A DNA stretch of 59,674 nucleotides from Candidatus Brocadia sp. (GCA_021646415.1 SOEU01000019.1:1-59674); one strand, 5' to 3'. Shown: positions 17,177 to 26,850, counted from the stretch's first letter. Made by a program: numbers and translations. Notes: generated by a model not told the origin, from the sequence alone.

Positions 17177-18865
17177 ATGCGGGTCGGACAACGTTTGGGA
17201 CTTGGTTTTGGTATTATCCTTGTATTAATGATGGGAATGGTTTTTTGTATCTCCTTTTCTCTTTATAGGATTGGGAAAACACAAAAAACAGTTGCTGTCC
17301 ATACTTCTAACATGAAAACTTTTAAGGAGTTAAGCGAGCATTTAGAACATTGGCTTATAACAGTGAAAGAAATTATAAAACAAAGAGACATATTACATGT
17401 AGACTATCACAAGATATTAGAAATATCTATAGAGAAGGAAATAAAAGACATAGACCTGGATACTTACGAGGAAGGTGCCAGTAAACTTCTAAGTGAAATT
17501 GTGCGGTTATTTCACAGTCTTAGGAAATTAGATACTAGGATGCAAATGTATCTTAGAACAGGTAATAATATATCCAAAGCAATAAAAATGGATGAGGTAA
17601 TAAAAACATTTGAAATGGATGCATCCAAGCTTCAGAAAGTGTTAGCCGCCTTTGATGAAACGATTGCTTCAGCATATAAACAGACTATTGCTTCTTCAAA
17701 AAAAGTAGAGAAAAATTGCTGGCTTTCTATGTATATTGTTGTGGCGGTAGCGGTCATTTTTAGTATCGTTTATGCATATCTTCTAACAAGGGGTGTAACA
17801 AAGCCATTGAATTTACTGAGTACAGCAACAAAAAGAATTGCCAATGGGTCATACGATTCAATACTCAGGGCAAAATCATCGGCCGAAATAGAAGAACTTT
17901 TTAACGCCTTTAATACGATATCTTTAAAACTAAATAAGTCGAATAGGAAACTTGCACAAACATATAAAACTATTAAAGAACAAAAGGACTTTTTTAACAC
18001 CATCCTTTCAAACACAAAGGATATGATTTTTGTAATTGATAAAGAAAACAAAATCGAGTATATGAACAATGCAGCGGTGAAAGAATACGGGTATGCGGTG
18101 GGAAGGTATTGTTATCATGCAATATGTAATCAGGAAACCCTCTGTCATCAATGTGGGATAAAGGAGGCCATGAAGGGGCAGACAGTAAAAATGGAAAGGA
18201 CTATTCAGGGGAAGATTTACGATTCTATTATTGTGCCATTTGTAAATGGAGATATACATGTTTCTAAATTAGAGATTCTCAGGGACATTACAGAAAGGAA
18301 ACAACTTCAAGATGAACTTGAAAAGTTATCGATTACGGACAAACTGACAGGTTTGTACAATAGAAGATACTTTGATGATATTTTAGAAAAAGAGGTACTG
18401 AGGGCAAAGCGCCATCAACACGATATAAGCCTGTTGTTTATCGACATAGATAAATTCAAGCATTTTAACGATGCGTATGGACATGCTGCTGGCGACAAAG
18501 TATTGCAACGCCTGGGAAGTTTAATACAAAAACAAATACGAAAGGGAATCGATATACCATGCCGATACGGTGGTGAAGAGTTTGTCATCATTTTGCCAGA
18601 AACTACGAACCGGAGTTCCGTTACCATTGCCAATCGTATACTGAATGATTTCCGGAATATTAAATTCCGCGTCCCCTTGAAGAATAAAACGGTTCAAAAG
18701 ACAATAAGCATTGGTATAGCTGAACTCGGTTCTTATAATAACGCAAAGGCATTGTTTGTTAATGCAGATGAAGCAATGTATAAGGCAAAAAAACTGGGTG
18801 GAAATAGGGTCTGCGAATATGAGTTTAATGCATCCTTAAGATCTGCTGATTTTTTAGTATTGTGA
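17177..18865 (+). CDS. membrane sensor diguanylate cyclase (HAMP-PAS-GGDEF)
   Basis: This 562-aa protein should synthesise cyclic di-GMP in response to an envelope signal. Order: membrane helix (about residues 8-30), periplasmic helical sensor region (to ~175), second membrane helix (MYIVVAVAVIFSIVYAYLL), HAMP linker (TRGVTKPLNLLSTATKRIANGSY), coiled coil, a PAS-like domain with a cysteine cluster (CYHAICNQETLCHQCG), and a GGDEF domain with the active-site motif RYGGEEF. The Cys cluster could make the PAS domain redox- or metal-responsive (inference). It stands alone as a single gene with AAAGGG before the ATG. Confidence 0.93.
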   Translation: MRVGQRLGLGFGIILVLMMGMVFCISFSLYRIGKTQKTVAVHTSNMKTFKELSEHLEHWLITVKEIIKQRDILHVDYHKILEISIEKEIKDIDLDTYEEGASKLLSEIVRLFHSLRKLDTRMQMYLRTGNNISKAIKMDEVIKTFEMDASKLQKVLAAFDETIASAYKQTIASSKKVEKNCWLSMYIVVAVAVIFSIVYAYLLTRGVTKPLNLLSTATKRIANGSYDSILRAKSSAEIEELFNAFNTISLKLNKSNRKLAQTYKTIKEQKDFFNTILSNTKDMIFVIDKENKIEYMNNAAVKEYGYAVGRYCYHAICNQETLCHQCGIKEAMKGQTVKMERTIQGKIYDSIIVPFVNGDIHVSKLEILRDITERKQLQDELEKLSITDKLTGLYNRRYFDDILEKEVLRAKRHQHDISLLFIDIDKFKHFNDAYGHAAGDKVLQRLGSLIQKQIRKGIDIPCRYGGEEFVIILPETTNRSSVTIANRILNDFRNIKFRVPLKNKTVQKTISIGIAELGSYNNAKALFVNADEAMYKAKKLGGNRVCEYEFNASLRSADFLVL

Positions 18866-18919
18866 TAGTGCGGTAGTGGTCGTTTTGGGAACCTGTGGGA
18901 AAAACCTTTTGGTCTAGAA

Positions 18920-20206
18920 CTAATGCGGCGGGCGCTCAGTGTGATGAAATATGCCAAATAATTTTTTGATGGTTTCTACATATCGGTATCCACCTCCATT
19001 CTTTGCCTCTAGTTTGGCAACTTTAGCAGGATGATGGAGGAGCTTGTTTATGGTGCGTTCCATGGTGTAAACAACTTGCTCCCAGTCTCCATTGTCTACA
19101 CTTTTTAGTTTGGGCCTTAAACGTCCTAACTCTTCTTTCCCAACGCTATGAAAATGATTGCGTAATTGGGTTATTGCTGGTTCTATCTTCATTTCCTCAA
19201 GTCTTGCCATGAAGTGTTCTACCTCCTCTTCAACAATAGAACGGCATTTCTCCACCTCCCTGGTTCGTTCGTCAATATTCTGATTCACAACAGATTGTAA
19301 GTCATCAATATTGTAAAGATAGACATTATCAATGTTGGCGACATCGGGTTCAATATCCCTGGGCACGGCGATGTCTATGAGGAACATAGGATTGCCCCTT
19401 CGATGCCTGATTGCTTCTTTTACCTGGTCGACGTGGATTACATAATGCGGAGCAGAGGTTGAGCTAATGATAATATCGGCTTTAGCAAGGTATTCACCCA
19501 GTAATTCGTATTTAATGGCCTGGCCCTGAAAGGCATTGGCAATTTCCTGGGCGCGTTCAAAGGTGCGATTCGCAACCACAATGGTACGTGCCCCTTCTTC
19601 GTAGAGATGCTTTAACAAAAGTTCACACATTTCACCGGCACCCACCACGAGGACCATTTTGCCTGTGAAATCTTGAAATATCTTCTCAGCAAATTCCACA
19701 GCAACAGAACTGATAGAAACCTTTCCCTTCCCAATGGATGTCTTGGTATGTATGATTTTAGCAACATTGAGTGCCTGCTGAAATAGTTGGTTCATAACCT
19801 TTCCAGTGGCCTCTTCCATGGATGCCATCGTGTATGCTTCCTTGACCTGCGAAAGGATCTGCGACTCACCAAGCACCATAGAATCAAGACTGGCAGAAAC
19901 AAAGAAAAGATGGTTCACGGCACGACCATCTTTATAGTGGTACATGTAGGGAGAAAAGCTGCTTAACTCAATTTTGTGAAAGTCCGCAAGGAATGAAAAG
20001 ACATCTTCTACTTTAATAGTATCTTCTATAGATGACACATACATTTCTACACGGTTACAGGTTGATAAAATAACAGCCTCTGCCGTTTGATGTCTGTTGA
20101 GAAATAGTGATAAGGCGGCAGAAATATTATTGGCATTAAAAGCCAATTTTTCCCTGATCTCTACCGGGGCCGACTTATGATTAAGTCCAATGACCAGAAT
20201 GCTCAT
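18920..20206 (-). CDS. hemA: glutamyl-tRNA reductase
   Basis: HemA reduces charged glutamyl-tRNA to glutamate-1-semialdehyde, the first step of C5-pathway tetrapyrrole synthesis. Visible: VIGLNHKSAPVEIREKLAF at the start, the catalytic Cys in STCNRVEMY, GESQILSQVKEAY, the NADPH-binding VLVVGAGEMCELL, and the C-terminal dimerisation domain. At 428 aa the length is normal. The start is the ATG at 20206 with AAAGG upstream rather than the TTG six bases earlier. A HemX-like membrane protein precedes it in the same transcript, a classic arrangement. Confidence 0.96.
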   Translation of the reverse strand: MSILVIGLNHKSAPVEIREKLAFNANNISAALSLFLNRHQTAEAVILSTCNRVEMYVSSIEDTIKVEDVFSFLADFHKIELSSFSPYMYHYKDGRAVNHLFFVSASLDSMVLGESQILSQVKEAYTMASMEEATGKVMNQLFQQALNVAKIIHTKTSIGKGKVSISSVAVEFAEKIFQDFTGKMVLVVGAGEMCELLLKHLYEEGARTIVVANRTFERAQEIANAFQGQAIKYELLGEYLAKADIIISSTSAPHYVIHVDQVKEAIRHRRGNPMFLIDIAVPRDIEPDVANIDNVYLYNIDDLQSVVNQNIDERTREVEKCRSIVEEEVEHFMARLEEMKIEPAITQLRNHFHSVGKEELGRLRPKLKSVDNGDWEQVVYTMERTINKLLHHPAKVAKLEAKNGGGYRYVETIKKLFGIFHHTERPPH

Positions 20207-20241
20207 ATTCAAACCTTTGTCTAACTTAGTCTACTATAGTA

Positions 20242-21108
20242 TTACTGTATATTTAAAATCTCATTATGCGTTTGTTCGCTAACCTTCTGGAAGGCATGTT
20301 TGGATCCCATAAAGAAGGTTCCGATAAAAGTAAAAAGCACCAGACAAAAACCGGCGATAGTCAATAAAGCGATTCTGGTACCGTGAAAAGATGCGACAAG
20401 TCGCATATGTAACAGTGCTGCATATATAAGCCAGGTGGCCAAACCTAAGACAACTTTATAATCCAGGTACCACAGATCTCCTAAAATATTTTGTGTCTTG
20501 ACCCAAAATGTACCAAACACAAGCCCAAGCGTAAGTAACGGGAAACCAAAAGAAATCGTCTTCCACATCAGCCTGTCAATTCCTTCTAGTGACGGTAACT
20601 TGTTAAAAAGCGGACCAAATAGTTTGTGTTTCAGTTGTCTTTGTTGCGTGAGATACATGACGCTCAGGCTAAAAGATATCGTAAAGGCAGCATAGCCTAC
20701 GAATATGGGGATAATGTGCGCTACAAGCCAGAAATTCTGAAGGCTCACGGTAATTAATAAGTTTCCCCCGTCAAATGTAAGCGCCCAAATAGAGAGTGCA
20801 GTAACGACAGGCATTAAGAATGTATCTAAAGATGGCAGCTTGTAAAGATAATCCAGATTGATGAAAACAAAAAGAACACACCACAGTAAGGATACGAAGG
20901 ATTCATAGACATTTGTTATAGGGATATTACCGGATTCGAGACCCAGGAATACCAGGAAACCGCTGTGGATAAAAAAACCCATCATCATGGACCACTTGGC
21001 TACTTTTTTGTTAAAAAAAGTGGGCTTTATAATAGAGCCAACCGACCAGACAGAAGAAACAAAATACAGGATTATGGAGATAATAAAAGGTATATGAGAT
21101 AGCATCAT
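20242..21108 (-). CDS. HemX/CcsA-like membrane protein beside hemA
   Basis: This polytopic membrane protein (288 aa, about eight helices) is of the cytochrome c assembly family and is paired with hemA as in many bacteria, where HemX modulates HemA levels or takes part in heme handling. Conserved parts include HIIPIFVGYAAFTISFSLS and FGFPLLTLGLVFGTFWVK. The position of the WWD motif is degenerate (LGDLWYLDYKVVLGLATWL) compared with the intact motif in the CcsA gene at 11429-12280, which argues for a HemX role rather than heme export. It begins with two consecutive ATG codons. Confidence 0.85.
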   Translation of the reverse strand: MMLSHIPFIISIILYFVSSVWSVGSIIKPTFFNKKVAKWSMMMGFFIHSGFLVFLGLESGNIPITNVYESFVSLLWCVLFVFINLDYLYKLPSLDTFLMPVVTALSIWALTFDGGNLLITVSLQNFWLVAHIIPIFVGYAAFTISFSLSVMYLTQQRQLKHKLFGPLFNKLPSLEGIDRLMWKTISFGFPLLTLGLVFGTFWVKTQNILGDLWYLDYKVVLGLATWLIYAALLHMRLVASFHGTRIALLTIAGFCLVLFTFIGTFFMGSKHAFQKVSEQTHNEILNIQ

Positions 21109-21203
21109 AAGTTAATAAGTGTAAAAAATAAGTATTCATTAATCAATCAAAATTTTAAAACATCGTATCTTCGTTAATAGATATGTTTTTTGGATTTTTT
21201 TGA

Positions 21204-21232
21204 TTGACAAAAACTCCGTTGTCCGATACCCT
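21204..21232 (+). promoter_or_regulatory. candidate sigma70 promoter of the sulfur-mobilisation operon
   Basis: A perfect TTGACA (21204-21209) is followed 17 bases later by TACCCT (21227-21232), a weak -10. It lies in the AT-rich gap between the divergent HemX-like gene and the DUF1858 gene and would leave a leader of about 150 bases. Confidence 0.45.
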
Positions 21233-21387
21233 TAACTTCGTAACGACGATTACAGATTAACGTGGGTGTAGTATCGTGAAAATTTTATTTATGATTTCTG
21301 TTTTATTGTATTTATTGATTCTGTAGGGAATTTTTTTGTGATATTTTTAAAATAATCCCTAAAATTTTAATGAGGAATTATAAATTT

Positions 21388-21615
21388 ATGGCAGAAGTTA
21401 AAAAAATAACAAAAAAGACGAGCATAGGAGAGGTAATTAAGCAATATCCGGAAGCTGAGGCTTTCATAAAAAAATATTTTGGAGCAGGTTGCTTTACGTG
21501 TCCAGGATCAAAGATGGAAGATATTGCATTTGGTGCTGCTATGCATAATATTGATCCGGAAGTCATTATTGAGGAATTGAACGAAGTTATTGAAAAGAAA
21601 AAAGTTAATCAGTAA
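21388..21615 (+). CDS. DUF1858 domain small redox-type protein
   Basis: This 75-aa cytoplasmic protein matches the DUF1858 / ScdA N-terminal-like family, whose members carry a CxxC-type pair and sit near Fe-S or hybrid-cluster proteins. The core is SIGEVIKQYPEAEAFIKKYFGAGCFTCPGSKMEDI, where the GCFTCP pair could form a redox disulfide or bind a cluster. An earlier in-frame ATG at 21370 is possible. It is the first gene of a tightly packed operon with an Nfu-type scaffold (18 bases downstream), an E1-like enzyme and a cysteine desulfurase, which suggests a role in sulfur or Fe-S transfer. Confidence 0.85.
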   Translation: MAEVKKITKKTSIGEVIKQYPEAEAFIKKYFGAGCFTCPGSKMEDIAFGAAMHNIDPEVIIEELNEVIEKKKVNQ

Positions 21616-21633
21616 ATAAAAAGGAGAATTCAC

Positions 21634-21852
21634 ATGAAAGAGAAAGTAGAAGAGGCATTGAAACATATCAGACCTGCATTGCAAGCAGATGGTGGGGATA
21701 TTGAATTGGTTGATATTCAGGGAGGGGTTGTAAAGGTGCGCTTAAGAGGCGCATGTGGATCTTGTCCAAGTGCACTCATGACGCTAAAATATGGCGTTGA
21801 GGAGCGCCTCAAAGAGGAGATTCCTGAAGTAGAATCAGTCGAACTCGCCTAG
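21634..21852 (+). CDS. NifU C-terminal domain (Nfu-type) iron-sulfur scaffold
   Basis: This 72-aa single-domain Nfu protein binds a [4Fe-4S] cluster between two subunits and passes it to client proteins. Signature: IRPALQADGGDIELVDI and LRGACGSCPSALMTLKYGVEERL, with the CxxC ligand pair. It has AAGGAG before the ATG. Its place between a DUF1858 protein and sulfur-transfer enzymes fits Fe-S cluster assembly. Confidence 0.93.
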   Translation: MKEKVEEALKHIRPALQADGGDIELVDIQGGVVKVRLRGACGSCPSALMTLKYGVEERLKEEIPEVESVELA

Positions 21853-21929
21853 CTCGTGTGTTGAATGTCATACATACATATATTCATTGTATAGGAAGTT
21901 TGATATTATTTAAGAGGTTTTTAGGGTGA

Positions 21930-21953
21930 CACGGACAAACTTGTTTGTCCGTG
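21930..21953. repeat. palindrome CACGGACAAAC/GTTTGTCCGTG
   Basis: An 11-bp perfect stem with a 2-base loop lies in the 219-base gap of the operon. Related sequences occur at about 32413-32445 and 41003-41054 (each CACGGACAAAC... followed further on by GTCCGTGCC), so it is a dispersed repeat rather than a gene-specific terminator. Confidence 0.6.
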
Positions 21954-22071
21954 CTTTGCTTGTATAATCTGAAAAGAAAGATTGCAGCATTTTCTTTGTC
22001 AGAAAAACATCTAAATCTCAGTGGTTTTGGTGGTTAATTTTTATTCAAATTTCACAGCGAGGAGTTTCTGA

Positions 22072-22749
22072 ATGAGTTTAGTATTGGGTCCAATCCATCA
22101 TTGGATGTACGGGAAGATTAAAACCACGGAGGCAAGAGAATTCGCTATCGTTTCTGAATTTAAAGCGAAATATGGTGCTGAAGCGGATAAAATCCTGGAA
22201 CAGGTTTACAAAAAATATCCAAAATCGAGTGTTAGTAAACCCTTAGAAGAACTCTTAGCCAATAAACCTATTCATCAGGGAATTCAAAGCCTTATTGTAG
22301 AGATAGAATCACGTGAAGCTGCCATTATTGCTGCTTTTTGTGCTAAGTATAGCGATGCCGCAAAGGTGGCTGCTGATGCTGCCCGCAAGCATGGCATTAG
22401 TTGCGGGAAAGAGGCTATCAAGGGCAAAGGGCTATCAACGGCAGATTGTGGCAATACGTCAAAGACTTTTGAGGTGATGGGAGACTACCTCTGCGATGGA
22501 ATGCCTTGTGACCGGGGCGCACAGGTGGTGACGGATTCTGAAAAAGAAACAGCCTGGGACCATGAGAGCTGCGTTCATGAGTCATACTGGAGAGATGCAG
22601 GTGCAGACTTTTTAACGATGTGTAACATCATCAATGAATGGATTGCAGGGTTTGGTGAAGGAATAAATTCTCATATAGAGTATAAAAGAGAAAAAGCCCT
22701 TGCGGCAGGCGATCCTTCGTGTTTGAGTAACTTCAAAATAAAAACGTAA
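22072..22749 (+). CDS. cysteine-rich protein of uncertain family in sulfur operon
   Basis: This 225-aa cytoplasmic protein has no firm match. It has two similar helical halves in its first 120 residues (EAREFAIVSEFKAKYGAEADKI and ESREAAIIAAFCAKYSDAAKVA look like an internal repeat). The C-terminal half has scattered Cys residues (DYLCDGMPCDRG, HESCVHESYW, MCNIINEW) and ends AAGDPSCLSNFKIKT. The last part weakly recalls the L-2-amino-thiazoline-4-carboxylate hydrolase-like family, which usually ends in a similar GD-x-C-x-F motif; this is a guess from memory. Its stop codon is 1 base before the E1-like gene, so it should act with it. Confidence 0.6.
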   Translation: MSLVLGPIHHWMYGKIKTTEAREFAIVSEFKAKYGAEADKILEQVYKKYPKSSVSKPLEELLANKPIHQGIQSLIVEIESREAAIIAAFCAKYSDAAKVAADAARKHGISCGKEAIKGKGLSTADCGNTSKTFEVMGDYLCDGMPCDRGAQVVTDSEKETAWDHESCVHESYWRDAGADFLTMCNIINEWIAGFGEGINSHIEYKREKALAAGDPSCLSNFKIKT

Positions 22750-22750
22750 C

Positions 22751-23776
22751 ATGTCAGAACGTTATGCACGGCAGATATTATTCTACGGCATAGGTGATCA
22801 AAGGCAAAAAATACTTATGCAGAAGAATGCCGTGCTTGTTGGCTGTGGTGCATTGGGCTGTACCTCTGCAAATCTTCTTGTCCGTAGCGGGGTGAAGTGC
22901 TTAAAAATTATAGACCGTGATTATATCGAAGAAAGTAACCTGCAACGCCAATCTTTATTTGACGAAGAAGATATCAACAAAAACCTTCCAAAAGCTGTTG
23001 CCGCACAAAAGAAACTCCAAAAAGTTAATTCTCATGTCCAGGTTGAATCATTCATTGCAGACCTCAATCCATCGAATATTGAAACCCTTTTAGAAAGCGC
23101 TGATATTATCATTGATGGAACCGATAACTTTGAAACCCGGTTCCTGATGAATGATTATTGCGTGAAAAAGGGGATACCATGGATTTATGGGGCTTGTGTC
23201 GGGAGTATGGGTTTGACCATGAACATTGTCCCATCGAAAACCCCGTGTCTCCGATGTATACTTGAAAATATTCCACCCCCCGGAACTATCGAAACATGCG
23301 ATACGGAAGGAATTATTGCACCCATTGCCAGCATGATTGCTTCCATTCAGGTAGCAGAAGCGTTAAAAATCTTAACGGATAATTTTGAGAGTTTGAGGAA
23401 AGGTCTTTTACATATTGACCTCTGGTGCAATGAAATAAAAAAGCTGCACGTAGAAGATATCAAAGAGAAGTCCGATTGCATAACATGCAAGCAACGCGAT
23501 TATGAATTCTTATCGAAAAATACGTATTCAATGATAACCTCCTTGTGCGGTAGAAACGCCGTACAAATTTTACACCTTAACGGATCAATACTAGACTTAA
23601 AGAAGCTTGCAGGTAGGCTGGAAAAAGTAGGAGACGTGTCTTTTAATAGCTTTTTGTTACGGTTGAAGATCGGTAAATACGAGTTAACGGTATTTACCGA
23701 TGGTCGGTCAATTATTTCAGGTACAAATGATGCCTCTCTCGCAAAGGGGCTTTACGCAAAATATATAGGGATGTAA
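22751..23776 (+). CDS. ThiF/MoeB-family E1-like adenylyltransferase
   Basis: This enzyme adenylates the C-terminus of a small sulfur-carrier protein before sulfur loading. Visible: nucleotide-binding VGCGALGCTSANLLVRSG, DRDYIEESNLQRQSLF, DGTDNFETRFLMNDYC, the zinc pairs CLRC and CITC, and a Cys in IETCDTEGIIAP at the usual ThiF catalytic position. An extra C-terminal domain of ~90 residues begins LCGRNAVQIL. No ThiS/MoaD-like carrier ending in Gly-Gly is encoded in this window. It sits 1 base after the Cys-rich gene and 2 bases before the cysteine desulfurase, a clear operon that implies sulfur delivery. Confidence 0.9.
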   Translation: MSERYARQILFYGIGDQRQKILMQKNAVLVGCGALGCTSANLLVRSGVKCLKIIDRDYIEESNLQRQSLFDEEDINKNLPKAVAAQKKLQKVNSHVQVESFIADLNPSNIETLLESADIIIDGTDNFETRFLMNDYCVKKGIPWIYGACVGSMGLTMNIVPSKTPCLRCILENIPPPGTIETCDTEGIIAPIASMIASIQVAEALKILTDNFESLRKGLLHIDLWCNEIKKLHVEDIKEKSDCITCKQRDYEFLSKNTYSMITSLCGRNAVQILHLNGSILDLKKLAGRLEKVGDVSFNSFLLRLKIGKYELTVFTDGRSIISGTNDASLAKGLYAKYIGM

Positions 23777-23778
23777 AT

Positions 23779-24927
23779 ATGATCTATTTAGATAATGCTG
23801 CAACGACGTTTCCAAAACCAGAGGCTGTATACAAAACAATGGATATTTTTTACCGGACACTGGGCGCCAACCCGGGGCGTTCAGGGCATAGGATGGCGGT
23901 AGCAGCAGAAAAGGAAATTGAAGATACCCGCAATGTTGTTGCGCGATTATTTGGTATTAAAGATTCCAGGCGGCTTATTCTTACGTTTAATGCTACTGAT
24001 GCGATTAATATGGGAATTAAAGGGCTACTCAAACCGGGCGACCATACCATCACAACCTTTCTCGAACATAATGCAGTATCTCGTGCCCTTCATGGCCTCG
24101 AAAAGAAAAAAATAATTACGGTAACCAAGATTAGAAATTCTCCAGAAGGTTTTGTTGATCCAGACGATATCAAAAACGCCATTACATCCAAAACACGACT
24201 AATTGTTATGGCGCATGCCCCGAATACCCTTGGTACCATCCAACCGATCCAGGAAATCGGCAAGATCGCAAGGGAAAATAATGTTCTTTTCATGGTCGAT
24301 GCTGCTCAAACTGCCGGGGTATTTGAAATTGACATTGACAAATTCTTCATTGACATGCTCGCCTTTACGGGGCACAAAGGACCACTTGGACCAACTGGAA
24401 CAGGGGGGTTATACGTAGGAGAACGGCTAACTTTAGATCCCTGGAGGGAAGGGGGGACGGGTTTCGAGCCAGCCTCATTGTCTCAACCAGAAGAATTACC
24501 CTTCAAACTGGAGAGCGGTACTCCCAATACGGTTGGGATTGCAGGTCTACGGGCCGGGATTGAATACGTTTTATCAAAAGGGATTGATACAATCAGGGCA
24601 CACGAACAACGATTGACCAATAAAATTATACACGCCTTAAAGGATGATCAGCGCTTTGTTTTGCATGGTACAACGGACATATCCCGAAAGGTCGGTATCC
24701 TGTCAATAAATGTAAAAGGATTTAAACCTGCAGAGGTCGGTGCCGTTCTCGATCAATCCTTTGATATTGCAGTACGTCCGGGTCTTCACTGTGCGCCGTT
24801 TGCCCACCAAATGATGGGGACATTTCCAGACGGTACTGTGAGAATCAGCCCGGGATTATTTAACACAGAAGAGGACGTAGACCAGCTCATAAAAGCGCTG
24901 GATAAAATTGCAAGCGAAAAGTTATAA
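23779..24927 (+). CDS. cysteine desulfurase family aminotransferase class V
   Basis: This PLP enzyme (382 aa) releases sulfur from cysteine as a persulfide. It starts [17 protein letters not shown]; the PLP-binding Lys lies in [18 protein letters not shown], and the persulfide Cys in [16 protein letters not shown]. The overall pattern matches the subgroup with a GLHCAP motif rather than classical IscS. It is translationally close to the E1-like gene, so it probably hands sulfur to that enzyme, its carrier or the Nfu scaffold. The frame is intact and length normal. Confidence 0.93.
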   Translation: MIYLDNAATTFPKPEAVYKTMDIFYRTLGANPGRSGHRMAVAAEKEIEDTRNVVARLFGIKDSRRLILTFNATDAINMGIKGLLKPGDHTITTFLEHNAVSRALHGLEKKKIITVTKIRNSPEGFVDPDDIKNAITSKTRLIVMAHAPNTLGTIQPIQEIGKIARENNVLFMVDAAQTAGVFEIDIDKFFIDMLAFTGHKGPLGPTGTGGLYVGERLTLDPWREGGTGFEPASLSQPEELPFKLESGTPNTVGIAGLRAGIEYVLSKGIDTIRAHEQRLTNKIIHALKDDQRFVLHGTTDISRKVGILSINVKGFKPAEVGAVLDQSFDIAVRPGLHCAPFAHQMMGTFPDGTVRISPGLFNTEEDVDQLIKALDKIASEKL

Positions 24928-24947
24928 ATGAACGTAAGATATGGGGC

Positions 24948-26057
24948 ATGTCAGACAAAAAAGATTATTATGGGCTATTAGGGGTAGACAGGACTGCTTC
25001 GAAAGAAGAAATCAAAGCAGCTTACCGTGCATTAGCGAAGAAATTCCATCCTGATCTCAACAAAGATAATCCTAAACTGGCTGAAGAAAAGTTCAGGGAA
25101 ATATCCGAGGCATATGAAGTACTTATTGATGACGACAAGAGGGAAAGATATGACCAGTATGGTCATGCGGGGGTTGCTTCAGATTTTAGCAAGGAAGGGT
25201 TTACCTGGCGGGATTTTAGCCACGTAAGTGATCTGGAAGACATTTTCGGACACGATATCTTTTCTGATTTTTTTGGTCGTGGCAGCATCTTTAGCGACTT
25301 CTTTGGCACACGCAGATGGGGTTTCGTGCAACCGGAGGAACCGGTTAAGAGAGTCCGGGTTGAAATTACCCTGGAACAAGCGTATAAAGGCGTTAGCACA
25401 GAGGTCGCTATCCCTCATATGGAAAAATGCACAGATTGTGGTGGGTCGGGCGCTGCAAAAGGTACGATTCCCAGGACTTGCACGAATTGTAAGGGAGGGG
25501 GTGAAGTGCAACAGGATCAACTACAAGGTTTTGGCAGGATTATCAAAATCGGTGCCTGTCCTGTTTGCAGAGGCCGGGGAAAAATCATTGAACACCCGTG
25601 CCAGAACTGTCACGGGAGCGGCGAGATACAAAAACTGGACAAGATCAAAGTCAAGATACCCCCAGGGGTGGATAATGGAACAACTTTAAGGGTTACAGCC
25701 GATAAGGCTGCAGGGAGGTTGAAGGATGATGTTTACGTAATTGTCTCTGTACAACCACACCCCATTTTTCACAGGCAAGGAAGCGATATTTATATGGAAA
25801 CAACCATTTCGTTAATTGAAGCAACTCTGGGTTCAAAGATTGAAGTGCCTACATTAGACGGAAATGCCTTGATGAAAATTCCACCAGGAACACAGACTGA
25901 AACCCTGTTCCGGTTGAGGGGTAGTGGCATGCCTTATTTAAAAGGCCGTGGATTCGGCGACCAATATGTGCGGGTAATTGTCCTCACCCCCAAGAACTTG
26001 ACAAAAAGGCAGAAAGAATTACTGGAAGAATTTCAGGCGATTGAAAGGGAAAAATAA
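24948..26057 (+). CDS. dnaJ: chaperone protein DnaJ
   Basis: This Hsp40 co-chaperone (369 aa) stimulates DnaK. It shows the J domain with HPD ([11 protein letters not shown]), a Phe-rich linker ([18 protein letters not shown]), the zinc-finger region with four Cys repeats ([32 protein letters not shown]) and the two C-terminal substrate-binding domains. No dnaK or grpE is adjacent. It follows the cysteine desulfurase after 20 bases and may be co-transcribed, so it could help Fe-S assembly as HscB does (inference). Confidence 0.95.
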   Translation: MSDKKDYYGLLGVDRTASKEEIKAAYRALAKKFHPDLNKDNPKLAEEKFREISEAYEVLIDDDKRERYDQYGHAGVASDFSKEGFTWRDFSHVSDLEDIFGHDIFSDFFGRGSIFSDFFGTRRWGFVQPEEPVKRVRVEITLEQAYKGVSTEVAIPHMEKCTDCGGSGAAKGTIPRTCTNCKGGGEVQQDQLQGFGRIIKIGACPVCRGRGKIIEHPCQNCHGSGEIQKLDKIKVKIPPGVDNGTTLRVTADKAAGRLKDDVYVIVSVQPHPIFHRQGSDIYMETTISLIEATLGSKIEVPTLDGNALMKIPPGTQTETLFRLRGSGMPYLKGRGFGDQYVRVIVLTPKNLTKRQKELLEEFQAIEREK

Positions 26058-26069
26058 TAAGGGAATTAC

Positions 26070-26609
26070 ATGAAAAACCGGGATTTTTTAACAATTATAA
26101 ATAAAAGCTTTGTTAATGCAGGGCGGTATTTTGTAGCAGTGGCCTCTATTCTTACAATTTTGGCCTCTGGTTTTTTGATATTTTCAGGGATTTGGGAGTT
26201 TGTGAATGGTATTCCAGACATATTGAATTTTTTGTTTAATCATGGTGAACATCGTGTAGAACTCTCTGTGCACTTTATTTCTGCCATAGATTTGTTTATG
26301 GTTGCCGTGGTGATGTTTGTTATGGGGATTGGACTCTTCGAATTGTTTGTAGACAAAGACCAATCTATTGCCTACCCGTTCTGGTTGAAAATACGTGATC
26401 TCACTGATTTAAAAGAAAAACTGATTGCAGCGGTTGTTGTGGTCATAGTCATCACTTTTTTAAAGCACATTGTAATGTGGGAGAACCCCTTAGAAACCCT
26501 CTATTTTGGCGGTTCAATAGCTATTGTTATCATGGCGATCACACTCTTCTCGAAGTTGGTGGTAGGCGATGAAACACGAAAAAAGAAAGATGAAGAGACA
26601 AAACAATGA
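26070..26609 (+). CDS. YqhA-like (UPF0114) membrane protein
   Basis: This integral membrane protein of 179 aa has about four helices: YFVAVASILTILASGFLIF, an internal HFISAIDLFMVAVVMFVMGIGLFELF, LIAAVVVVIVITFL and GGSIAIVIMAITLFSKLVV. The pattern IDLFMVAVVMFVMGIGLFELFVD and the closing region are characteristic of the UPF0114 family, whose function is unknown. It starts 12 bases after dnaJ with AAGGG upstream, so it belongs to the same unit. Its last codons overlap a vestigial copy of the next gene's 5' end. Confidence 0.82.
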   Translation: MKNRDFLTIINKSFVNAGRYFVAVASILTILASGFLIFSGIWEFVNGIPDILNFLFNHGEHRVELSVHFISAIDLFMVAVVMFVMGIGLFELFVDKDQSIAYPFWLKIRDLTDLKEKLIAAVVVVIVITFLKHIVMWENPLETLYFGGSIAIVIMAITLFSKLVVGDETRKKKDEETKQ

Positions 26610-26690
26610 ATTAAATTTCCATGAGCTTAATTATTCCCCCAGACAAAGATTTGCTGTTTTCTTATTGGAAAATGCATGGAAATTGTGAAA
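26590..26690 (+). pseudogene. vestigial copy of the 5' end of the following gene
   Basis: Read from the ATG at 26590, this overlaps the UPF0114 stop codon and begins MKRQNNELNFHELN, matching MERQHNELNTHNLD of the intact gene at 26851. After one frame change it continues DKDLLF, again as in the intact copy (both DNAs share GATTTGCTGTTT and CTTATTG). It ends after about 30 codons. This looks like a partial duplication or a leftover of an older gene start. Confidence 0.65.
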
Positions 26691-26850
26691 CTATGGAACC
26701 ACAGAAGCAGCAATAAATGTTATAAAAAATAAAAAATCCTGTGTGTCATGTCTCTTGTGTTGTACACCTTACGGTAAGAAATTGCTTTTTATTGTTAAGT
26801 TTTTAACAATGCTAAAAGTTGTTTTTAAAATAGCTTACAAAGGAAAAAAG

